Assembly: GCF_041296385.1 (NCBI RefSeq)
Contig: NC_091014.1
Coordinates: forward strand, 15,475,578-15,539,577
Reading direction: 5' to 3'
Length of the DNA stretch: 64,000 bases
Source of the DNA: Aphelocoma coerulescens
Taxonomy: Eukaryota; Chordata; Aves; Passeriformes; Corvidae
Made by a program: the position numbers and the translations under genes. Under the pieces are notes generated by a model. The model was not told where the DNA came from. It searched no databases and was given only the letters and a program-made list of their open reading frames with translations. Every line of letters begins with the position of its first letter. Position 1 is the first letter of the stretch. This document shows positions 49,501 to 61,500 of this stretch, in pieces.

Positions 49501-52500
49501 TCATCCAGTGCTGTCCTGTCCACCCTTTGCTGACCACTGGTCATCCTTCACCACGCTGCTGGAGATGAGGTTCGTGTTGGCGCTGGCATCACCTGTACAA
49601 GTCGCTCTGCCCTGCCACCTTCCAGGTGAGGCAACCCCCCCGCAGCAACCCACTGATGCTGGTGCTGTGGTCACATCTAACTCATATACACACATACCCT
49701 TCTCCCTGAGAGGTTCAACCCAACCAGCCACCCCTCCATACTCCCACCAAGTACCTATGTATCCCACGCTACAGACACACACGACTTGCAGTGTAACTGG
49801 ATCCTGATAACAGCCACTGGCAAACTGGCGTCCACTCTCGGGGCCATCAGGGCAAGGGCAGGGGCGGCAATGGTCACCTGATCCCAGGATGGGGTCTCCG
49901 TAGTAGCCAGCCTGGCATCTGCACAAGAGGGTACACAGCATACAGGGAAACACACTGCAGCCTTGCTGTAACCATGCTCAGATTTTCTACCACTGTGAAG
50001 AACCAAAGGGCAGAAACAGTGGTTTCTGTGGCTGTCCCTTACCACTCACACTCCTAGCAGCTGTGTCCACAGACACAAATTTGTCTGGTTTACACCAGTG
50101 TAAGAGCAGGAGACCCACGGTTGGATGTCAGCCTCTCAGAAGGCTTGCAATGGCTCACTAAAGGCCTGGGGTCCTGCAACGTGCTCTGGGTCACTTACAC
50201 AGGTACTGCTGTGAGGTGCAAGGCTGCGGGCAGGGAAGAGGGGATCCCCACTCCCATCATTTTCCAGGACCACAAGCACTGCTCTGATTCCCAGGGCCCA
50301 GGAACTTTCCCTGTGGCTTCATACCCACCTGAGCACTAGCACCAGGGGGAACAGCTGCTGCACCCACCCTGCTGTGGGGAAGGAGAGGGGCCAGGGAAAA
50401 GGCACACGTGCCATACCTCTCGCAGTTGTGTCCGGCTGTGTGGTCACGGCAGCTCAGGCACTCCCCAGTGTAGGGGTTGCAGTCGTCAGCGTGGCCATTG
50501 CAGTGGCAGGGCTGGCAGCTGGGGAAGCCCCAGAAGCTGGGCAGGCAGCGGTCGCACTGCCGCCCATACACCCCGGGGAAGCAGTGGCACTGGCCCGTCT
50601 CCACGTCGCAGAAGGCGTTGTAAGAGCCTCGGACGTGGCACTCGCACGCTGTAAGGAGAGCAGGAGAGGGGCTGAGTTTCCACGACAAGCCATAAACTCA
50701 GGGTCCCAACCAGAGCACAGCCCAGAGCCAAGGGTTTAACATACGTCGGCATCCACTTGGCCCAAACCCAAAGGTGCCAGGGGCGCATCTGTCACACTGT
50801 CTTCCAACAACATTGGGACGACACTGGCACTGTCCTCCATTGGGGTCGCACACTGAACTCAGAGAGCCCTGGGGGTCACACTGGCATGCTGAGCAGAGAA
50901 AAACATTGGAAAGAGTGAGCATTGTGGCACAGGACATGATCCCCTGCCTCATCCCACAGACACACCTTCCCCATGCAAACTGCTCTGCCTGCAAGTGCCA
51001 TCCAGCTCCCAGGCATGGTTTGCCCTACAAGTAGATGGTTACGTACATAAAGCAGTCTCATGCAGTAGTGCAGAAATGCTGAATATTATGTTCTTGCAGA
51101 CATCTGTCATGGGAGTTTTCACAACACTCCTGCTGTTTTCCAAACACCGGTATCTTTGGAAAGTTTCCCAAGCACTGTTCATGACCACGTCTTCACCTGA
51201 GCCTCCCACTGTGAATATGTCCAGTGATTTGCAGTATGGCATGAGAACAAGCTACAAAACAATTTTACAATGACAAAGTGTCACTACTTATAAATAGCTT
51301 CCACCAAAATTGTGAAAATTCAGTATTATCCCAGTTTCTAACCTTTTTTTGGCTAAAAAACAAACAGCCAGACAGAATTTGGAAGGGAAATGACAGTATT
51401 TCTCTAGTTTTGGTGGAATACTTCTGGTATCTGACAAATTCTAACCAAACCTACCAAATTCTATACATTCTGAAGAAAAAAATTGACAGTGACATTGATA
51501 TTCATGACCTACATGACACACATTAGCTTCCCCAAAGAAACTACAGGTCTATGCACTAGCTGCAGTTCTGTAAACCACCTCAAAAGCCTCTTAGCAAAAA
51601 AACAACTCACATACTTTGAGGAACTTTTGAAGAAACCTATATTGCTTTACATTGTTCAGCTGAAATCTGGCTTCAGCTGCAAGGAACAACACTGCAAAAT
51701 ACTACTTTGAATTTACACAGACACATGCCAGAGGAGATGCAAACTTTCAGGATTTTAAGAGAATCCCTGAAATAAATTCTGCTCACAGAGTCAATGAGTG
51801 TGTATGGGTTCTCTGTCTCCGTGTCCACCGAGGAGTACTGGGGCAGCTCCAAGCGGATGGTGTAATTCAGCCCCTTCTCAAAGCACACAGGCCGTGGGAG
51901 AACAACATATCTGAGTGAGGAACAGGAAACAATCCTTACTTCAAACATACGGCACCATAAAGCATTTCAGGTGCCCCATAAAGCAATCAAGATAACGGAA
52001 AGCAGCCAAGATCCAACAGAACAAAAGCTGTGATGTGAGAGAGGCAGTTTGGAGGCTTGTGCAAGTCAGAACTGGAAAAGGTTATTAGCAAGGTAAAGAG
52101 CCAAAGCAGTGTTCACTGACAGGCTGTGCAAACACCTCCCCCTCCCTTTACTCAGTGAACAAACCATATCAGAAAATGAGAATAAACTTAAGAGCTTTGA
52201 TTCTACAGACACACTACTAAATGTTTTTATAACCCACTGGAAATGAATTTTCACCTATTTTCATAGAGGCTACAGCAAACTGAAAATGTGACATTTTTCT
52301 ATTTCAATTTTTAAATGTTTTTTTTTTTTCTTTCCTCTCCTTTTGCCCATCCAGTTATACCAACCTGGATCCAGGTGACAGTGAGACCACCTGATTATCA
52401 TCATCAGGAACTGTGTTGCCACACCGGCTACCTGTGGGGATCTTGCCTGGGCGTGAGACACTGATCACAGCTTTTTCCCACTGATCAGGCAACTGGGGGA

Positions 52501-55500
52501 AAAAAGAGGCTCATCAGTATCAAGTAATAATCATAAACTTCTGGAAGCATCCAGAGCTCAGGCCAGGAAAAGCGTGGGCATAGACGGGGTTGTCACTGTG
52601 CTTCAGGGAGGATGGGGCTACAGCTGCTACATCAATGGGGCATCTACCAGCTGCAGGTGTGGGATGAGAGCAAGGAGCAGGTGGCTAGCAGCCCCATCTG
52701 CATGGGGTTTGGTGACCTCCTCTTCCCTCATCTCTGGGTCCCGCATCTGAGTATTCACTGCAGTTAGTTGCTGACAAACTCTAGGCAAGGAGGTGGAGGA
52801 ATTTTTCTCTTTCCCTTCATTCTGTGAATTACCAGAGCCAATTGCTTGCAAACTCTTGGCTGCAGGCATTCAACATCCAAGGCGGGCAATTTGTTTCCCA
52901 AGGTGCATGATGGCCATCTGGCCAATAACAAATTTATAAGCTAATCTGTCCTGATGAGACTTGTCATTTTTTTATTTGCGCATTAAACAGGTGCTGAAAC
53001 AATGCAATAGGGAAATAAACTGTAAAGCAAATAGTACTAGAAATAGTCAACATCATCTTGGATTTTCCCGCATCTCAGACATTTAACTGAGCACCTGTCC
53101 TTGTCTTTGAGCCCTGATGACTCCTGAAAGTGCCAGGCTCATGTCAGTTGTGAAGCAGGACAGCCAGCCCCTGCTGAGGGGCAGCAATGCCCAGACTCAC
53201 AGACCCACCTGCGGCTCATAGCGGATCAGAACATCATATTCCATGGAGTAGGGGATGTTGTCAATGTAGAATTCCAGGTATGCCCCCTCAGGGACCCTCA
53301 CAAAGCCTATGCCTGTCCATGACGGTGTACGGTCTGGCGTGTACTGGCGCTCTATTATGTTCACTCCCTACAAAACAGGGAACAGATATTTCAATACTGA
53401 TCCATTAAATCTGCAAGCCCCACGGGGGTACACAAAGTGGGGGGGTTCTGCTGATGAATGACTTCTGAATCACAGTATCCACTGTTTGCATCCCAGACAA
53501 CACAAATTCTCTTTTAAATCCATACATGTGCGCACCATTGCCCCTTCACTTAACAACGTAAAAAATGCAAGAGAGAGAAAGCAAAACAAGACTGCACAAC
53601 TCTTCATTTATTTCTCTGCTATGGTGCAGAATTAAATTTAAAAACCTGCTGTGAGTAACTAATTCACCAGCTATGACATCTCTTTTACCATACAGATTTC
53701 TACATCATACTCGTAGCAGTAGGATTTACTGCAGTGGTACACTACTGTTCCATCAACCACCCAAGCCTGAGTGCTAACTGCTTCCTGACTATTCCAGGCT
53801 GTTTCAAACCAAACCACTGCTCAAAATAACATTTGAAAAGCAGATCATGGCTTTAATGAGCAGGGTGTCACTAAAGAACAGACATCCTAATCATCAATAG
53901 ATATTTCATAGCCAAATCAACACATGGTCACCCTTTTCAGTCTGAAGTGTCAGGTTTTTATCTATTTTTTATATAAAGCAAAGAAGAGGAAAAAGGCAAC
54001 AGAAAATAGAAACATGGTGCTCAAATTTCCTGTTTCAAACGTATCTGTATCCACGAATAGTTCTCTCCACAGAACAACATCCTGTGCATTCCTAAGGAAG
54101 CTGCTTCAGTAGAAAGGGATAAATGTAAGGAAATGTCTATATATATACATATCACTTCAGGATGTCCTCTAATGTATTCTCACACTCTTTGAATAGAGCC
54201 TGGCTGTAAGTTATTAGCCTTTGGCTTTGCACAAAGATCAGAGCTCCCCAGAAAGGATGGCAGGTACGACATGAACAAGGGCATGCAGCTGTGAGGAGTA
54301 GAGGGGCTTGGCACTGCCTGTGAATCCCTGCAACTCTGTGCCACTTCATTTTGTCTTGTGCTGGACCCCCTACCTGGGAATTCAGAGTTTTAGTCTATCA
54401 TCGGATTTGTGAGAAAGCTTTTCAATATTGGTGTTTTTTTAAATTGTTTGTTCTGAAGGTTTCAAAAGGCAAACCAGCAGCACATCCCCTTCCTCTGCTT
54501 GGCAAGGTGGATTTTTGTGCTGGGCTCCTCCATCCCTGAGCCCTGGAAGGGCCTTGGGTACCACCTCTCCAGTTGGGCAGACACAAATGCACCAAAAACC
54601 CTGTGCCAGCTCATGTGACCTCTGCTGAGGTACAATTTCTGCTCTGTGCTGTCTTCCCTTTCTGCAGTTATCTGAGAGCAAAAATCCTCTGCCTTGGCTG
54701 AAACTGAAAAGTGGTTGCATTTTGCTCAAAATAAATAAATTAGGGCACTGAGTGCCCTGATTGTAGGCAGACAAGGATCTGCTGCTTTAGAGAAACCATT
54801 ATTTCCATCTCCCTGACTCCTTGCTGGAGGCAAAAGTGATTGATGTAATCACCTAGCTGCTGTTAATGAACTTTCTGAAAGCAAGGCTGTGTGATGGGCA
54901 ACAGAAAGAGCCAGAGACCCTGTTGCACAGTGCCAGCAGGCAAAACAAGCTAGAGGCAACCTCACTTACAAAAACAGTTTTTTGCCCAATCAACTATGGT
55001 TTTAGTCATTAATAAAAGAAATGTTACTGATGTACAGAAACTATAAAAGCTGTGGAAATGTGCTTAAATGCACGCTTTGTTCACTCCCAGTTTCAGTGGC
55101 ACCAAAGAGAAGAGCCAGTGTCTGTCCCACCCCTCTTGAGATAAGAGAAGTGGATGTGGTGGGTACACATGCAGTGGGGTACAGAGGGGGATAGTGACAG
55201 AAAACTAACTGTACAGTAATGATCAAAAAAACAGGTTTAAAAAGAAAAATGGCAATTCCTGTCCCCTCAATTACTACATTATTTATTGATACTAAGATTG
55301 AAGAGCTACAGGTCAATGGTTTACTGATACATTTCAGTTTTGTGTTTTCCACATTTTAATTGCAAAACACACAGGGTATAAAAGACACCTCCAAGCACCA
55401 ACTGGTGAAACAACCTGCCCACACCTCTCCAGATACTCCAGACCACTAAAACTGCTACTCACAGGACCCAAGTTGGCTTCCTCCGCCTCATAGATGTAAT

Positions 55501-58500
55501 GATCAAGCGAAATGAAGTAATAGCCAGGCTCCACCTGGTTGCATTGACGTCCAAACATGTGGGGCCGGCATTCACATTGGCCAGATTCACCTGAGCAGCT
55601 AAAACAGAAGAGAAATGAATTTACAACAGATCTTGGCTATGCTGACACAGTGTTAGAACGATCTTCCACTTTGACATTTTAAATGACACAGGAGGAGAAG
55701 CACCTCTGAACACAGCAGACATGACATGCTCTTGGGCTCTGCAGCTGGGCCATCTGCACTACTAAAGCAGGAGCACAGTCCCGGGTACAGACCTGGCTCA
55801 ACCCAACTATCACTCCCCAAAACAACATCTAGGCTCAGGCTGGAAGCAAGCATGGACCAGAGACCACTTCCAGCAGGCATTTTGCAAGCAGATTCCTTTG
55901 TTTGGATGGTGAGAGGATTTCATGCTACGGATGCAGTGGTTCCCTGGGGGACAGGAGTTTACAGAAGCTTCACTTGCTACCAGACATAGGCAAGAGGCAC
56001 ATCTACCCTGCAAGCTGAGGGCAGCCTTTGGCTCCAAGCTTGCAAGCCACACAGGCAGCATATTTTGTATGGTCTCAGGCAGAGCAAGAACATGCATGAC
56101 CCTAAATGCCCCAGGATGCTGAGCTGCTCTCACTTGTTGCAAAGCATCCAGACAAGTCACCATCAGCAGCTACACAGGGGGAAAATTATCCCTGGCTGCT
56201 TTAGAGTAGGACAGACACAACCAGTGACAGGGGGCAGTCAGGGCCATCACCAGAACGTCTGTCCAGAGTGACACACAGATCTCCCCTTCTTTCATAATGA
56301 GCCATTTTCTTTACTCAATACAGCTCTAACTCCAAACTGCTTTAGTTGTTTTATTGTCCCCAGAGTGTCTGCCCTGCATCATGAAGAACCCTTGAGCCCA
56401 TTGTAATTTTGCACACACCCAATCACACTTTTTCAAAGGAATGTTTTTTTGGTCCACCAAAATACACCTCTTTCTTTAAAATTGAGTGGGATTTAGAAAC
56501 ATTTTTAAAGGTAAATGCCTCTGGTTTCCATGAACAATCACCAGGCTCCTCAAGCCTTCAGACCAAGAGCAATTTTTAACTTAAACTGTTTTTGAAGTTG
56601 CAGAGATGCACTTAAATGTTCACTCTGAGATGCCAGAAGTGCCTTAGCTGTCCCAGAAGAGAAGATGGGAAGTTTCCCCTCCTGGGAGGCAGTAACTCCA
56701 CCACCTGGGTTACACCACAGGGATGAATTTTGGGCGAGGCACAGCATCTCACATCCTGAGTGGGAGCCAGAAGGCAGCAATTCAGCAGCTGAGGAGAGGA
56801 GCCCTGAGGAGGGCAAAGCTCCCCCTTCCCGATGACGTGAGAGAGAGAAGTCAGGAGCCAGAGCTGGGCTTTGTGGCTCTTCTGTGGCTGGAGGAAAGCA
56901 CAGCTGCTGTCTGCCCATGCCAGGATGCTGCACATCCCCTCCCCACATGGTTTTGCAATCAACAGGCTCAGTGCATGGGAAACAGGCTGGGCCATGGCTG
57001 GGCTGTTACCCCAAAGCCCTGGAAGCAGCTGTGCTGGGGGAGCTGTTCTGAGCTGTGTGGTGTAACCCATCTGTGCGCAGGGAGCAAGCATGGGGGAGTA
57101 AATAATCCCTAACATCCACACTGCTGTCTGCCAAGGGCTAATAATTCACTCGGGAGCAGACAGGAGAGACGGCCCGTGGGACATTCCCACGGCAATCCCT
57201 GAGGCAGACAGGGTGTCCGTAGGCTGTGACAACCTATGGGAGTCACACCAACAGCAGTCCCACACTCCCCCAGTGTGGCCCCATGGGCTCCAGTGGGAAA
57301 CAGTTCATTGACCCCATTGGGAAACTTCTGTGGCTTTAGACAAAAGCATGACATTTCAAAGGGTTTGTGGAATGAAGGGGAGATGGGAAAAATAAAAGCA
57401 GAAGAACATGCTGCTGTTGATGAGCCAGGGGTTGGACACACACCTAGCATGTAGAGAACTGCTCTGGTCAGAGGAGCAATCTGGCCAGCACCCCACTGAC
57501 AGGGCATCTAAACCAGAAGCTTTCCATGCTGATACTGATGGATGCATATTGAAAACCTACAGTTTTCTCTAAAAAGCATCCATCTCCCCAGTGGGCACTT
57601 GCAGGTCCACATCCCACCCCATGCAGCACCACTGCAGCAACAGAGCAGTACTGTGCAGCTAGCGTGCTTCCCCCAGCACCAGTGGGCAGACAGACTGGCC
57701 AAAGGGAGATTTGGGAGCAAAGCAAGAACCAGCCTGTCCATGTCACTGCCTGATTCCTGCTTTCATCGTGTAAGAGCAAAGCTTTGACATGGACCATACC
57801 CCAGGTTACAGCCAAGGCAGAGCTTAATCCATGTCTGGTTCCTACCCTGGCTGACAAAGGCAGCGCTACACTAAAAACAGTTTTACATGGTCACTTGCAC
57901 CAGTGGCACAAACAGAGGTTGCTCAGCACAGAAAAGACATGGGTACCCCTGTCACCCTTGCTGCAATCAAGACCTGGCACTTTCTGAAGCAGAAAGATGG
58001 GTATCAAGCATCCTCCCCCAGAGCACATTGAGCCCTGGATGTCGTGGGTGCAACAAGGTGAAACTGGGAGAACGACGACAGGAGAGTCGCCGGGCTGGGA
58101 CTCACTTGTTGTTCAGCGCTCCGCCCGGGTCGCAGTCGCACGGCCGACATCCATCCATGTCATTGCTCAGGCCCCAGTGCTCAGGCTGCAGGACAGAACA
58201 TCACCAGCACTGTAACCTGGTGCAGACTTAGCTCCATCTAACACAAAGGTGTATTTTTAAAAACTTAGCATAAACTATCCCAGACTGCCCCACAACCCAT
58301 GAATCCTGCTCCCCTGGTTGTGGGTCTACCTCCACAAGCACCAACACCACTTCCCCACCTGCTCTCCTCCCACTCTGTTGACGATTTCAAGGGCAAGAGA
58401 GCCACATGTGGGATGGTGGCTATTTGGGTGGGACACTGCCCTTGCAGGGCTGCTACTCTGCAACTTGCTGGCTGGATAGACAGACAGACAGACTTGTTTG

Positions 58501-61500
58501 GTTTTTCCATGCAGTTCACTGCTAGGTAAGAGTTTCTCAGTGTTTGTACAAACACATCCAGTTATCTGACAGTGTGTTTCTATAACAGTCCAGCACGCAT
58601 AAACGCTACATGGAAATGTAGGTGTATTAAATAATCCCTGCCTAAAATAACGGCCTGTTTAGAAAGCAATTTTTTTGGTAACACTGTTTCCCTGACCATT
58701 TTGTCTTTCACCCCAGAAAGGACTTCACCAGAACTGCCCCAGATCCTTCATTGTCACAGAGCAACCACAGGTCTCCTAATGTCTCATTCCTTATGGTCCC
58801 AGGAATTAAACTGGATGCTCCTGTCTGCCTTGACATGCATCCCAGCTCCCCAAAACACAGCACACTTCATGGCTCCTGACATCCTGAGGTGTCCTCCCCA
58901 GCCTAAATGCCAGGCATGGGCTAGTAGGCAGTCAGAGACAGTGGCCAGCACCTTGCTCCATGCTTCCCACACTCCAGCCTCCCTCACACCAGTGTCTCCT
59001 AATTTATTTTACGGTGAACTACTTGCCAGACATTGATTGCACTGCTTTCCTGTCACCAGACGCTTACAATAGCAGTTTCCTGTCTCCGAATCACAAGGAT
59101 TCCCCCCAGGGTGGGTACCCAGAGGATTACACGCACAAGCTAGATTGGGAAATACAAAGAGGCAGGTCAAAAGCAGGATTGGAGTTATATTTTAGACAGT
59201 GTTCAACTTAAATATATATCTTAAAGTTTCCCCTGAATTCCCCAGGACAGAAATTAATTTCACTCTTTCCCCACCACCCATTCCAGTAAAACCTCCCTGG
59301 GTTAGAGACTTATAATTGAAAAGAAATAAGGAGGATTACGCTATTTCCACTGAGTACACTAGAAGGATCAGCTGGCAAACTATGTTTTAAGGGCTGGTGG
59401 ACTCCAAGCTACAGCAAATCTACAGTAATGTTCTCTCTTTAGCAAAAAGGTGAAAAAAATTTTTAAAAATCCATCCCACAAACCATCTTCTCCCACACTA
59501 ACAGCACCTTAAAGAGCTTTTGATCACACATAAAGGAACATATGGTTTTACTCACACTGACAACCCGCTGGGTCATCGGCACTCAGGCCATAGAAACCTT
59601 CTTTGCAGAGGTCACAACGCTCCCCCTCGACAAATAATTTACAACGGCACTGTCCGGCAATGAGGCCAGTGGAGAAATCAGTGTAGCGATCGCAGATCCC
59701 ACCATTCTGGGAGCCAGCTGGGTCACAGTTGCAAGCTAGGAAGGAAGCATCGCACATGTTTCATTAACTGCTGCAAAATTAAAGGCCAAGCCTCACACTG
59801 AATTATTGAAACTCAGCTGCTGTGTAGAGACTGTCACTCCTGCAAGTATTAGGCATGACATGGGTTGGACATGCAAGGACCAGGTAAATTTCCAGATTCT
59901 CAAAGAGAAAACAAAACCCAGCCAGGCTCACTCAAGACCTCCAAGACGACCCCCTGTCCCCAGGGATCCCAAGGCCATTCCCACAATGTGGATGGGGCTG
60001 CACTTACGCTCACAGACGTCAGGGTCCCGTAGATCTCTCTCTGGGTGCTGGAAGTAGAAGGGCTTGCACTGCTCACAGTTGCGTCCCATGGTGTTGTGCT
60101 GGCAGTCGTCACACACGCCCCCGCTGGTGTTCCCCGTTGTCATGTACACAGCCATGTCAAAGTGGCACTGGCTGGAGTGGCCATTGCAGTTGCACTCTGT
60201 GACAAAGACAAAGCAAAGTAAGAGTCCCGGGAGAAGTGCAACTCTGCAGAAAAGACAGACCAGTGTCAACCAAAGAACATGAAGGATTTTACACATAGTC
60301 ACAAGTTTCCAAGTAACAGAACATAATGCTCATGGCACCCACTGCATTTTAGTCCAACTCACTTTTGCATGCGTTACTGTTGCGGCCTTCAGCGGGACGC
60401 CAGGGTAAGTCATGGTAGAAATCCAAACACTGCTCACAATTTAATCCTTTGGTATTATGTCTGCACATGCAGTGACCATGAACCTGTAATTGGAAAAAAA
60501 AAGGAAAAAAAAAAAGAATACAGAGTTGGTTATAAAAGAAAAAAGAAAAAACGCAAACCATTCTACAGTTAATGCAAAATAAAGCGAGCACATAATGGAC
60601 ATATACTTTTGGAGACTTTAATCCATGTAACTGCATTTAGAAAGGCATAAAGGGCCATAGGAATGTTCATCACCTGCCCAGGTGTCCTCATACAGATTTG
60701 TCCTTCTTTCCTTACTGAAACTAGTGCCTGAATAAATGCTTTCAGAAATAAACAAAGAGAGCATGGTTCCACCTCAATAATCACAAAAGCCTATTGGAAC
60801 TAAAAGTTAGCTGTTTACTAGCTGTTAATTAGCTATTAACATGCATCTGTTTATAGGTCACTAGCCCAGTGCCCTCTTTCCAGTTCTGCCTTGGTTCTCA
60901 AAGCAAAGATGGGGTTTATCCATCAGCCCAGGCTTTGCCTTCAGTGTGTACAGAACAAGGACGAAGAAGACCAACAGTGGTTGTGTGACAGCTGCTGCAG
61001 TAGACTGACACTACCAGCACTGCAGCCGTGATGTTAAAGGCAAAGCTTGGGTGGAGACACTGATCCAAACACAGAGCAGTGGAGCAGCCCTGGACAACCC
61101 ACACAACCTTCCCACATGCTTCCACATCTCCAACCAGTTAATAACTCAGCCATTAACAGGGTGCTATTACTGCTTGTCAGGCAAAAATCATGGAGAAAAG
61201 CAGACCCCAAAAGGCATGTGGCACTTGTGCAGCAGCACCCCATAGAGGCAATCAGGGTTTTCCTTCAAGGCCTGTGCTTATTAGGGCTACAACCTCCACT
61301 TCTCAGCTGGTAACAACTGATTATGTTGTTACACAGGTTATGTTTGATTCACAGGTGTTTCAGCCTTTGATGCCTCTATTAACTTCAGCTTTAAGGTAAC
61401 CAAGTCAACGCATACACCGATCTCTGACCTAATAAGGTTACACTCCCTTTCTTCATTCCTACCTTTTAATTTCATCAGCTCTTTAACATAATTAGAAAAG

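Noticed and set aside
56612..57121. Minus-strand 169-codon frame in a LAMB1 intron
   Set aside because: Lies in a GC-richer intron with overlapping frames on both strands and no family resemblance.
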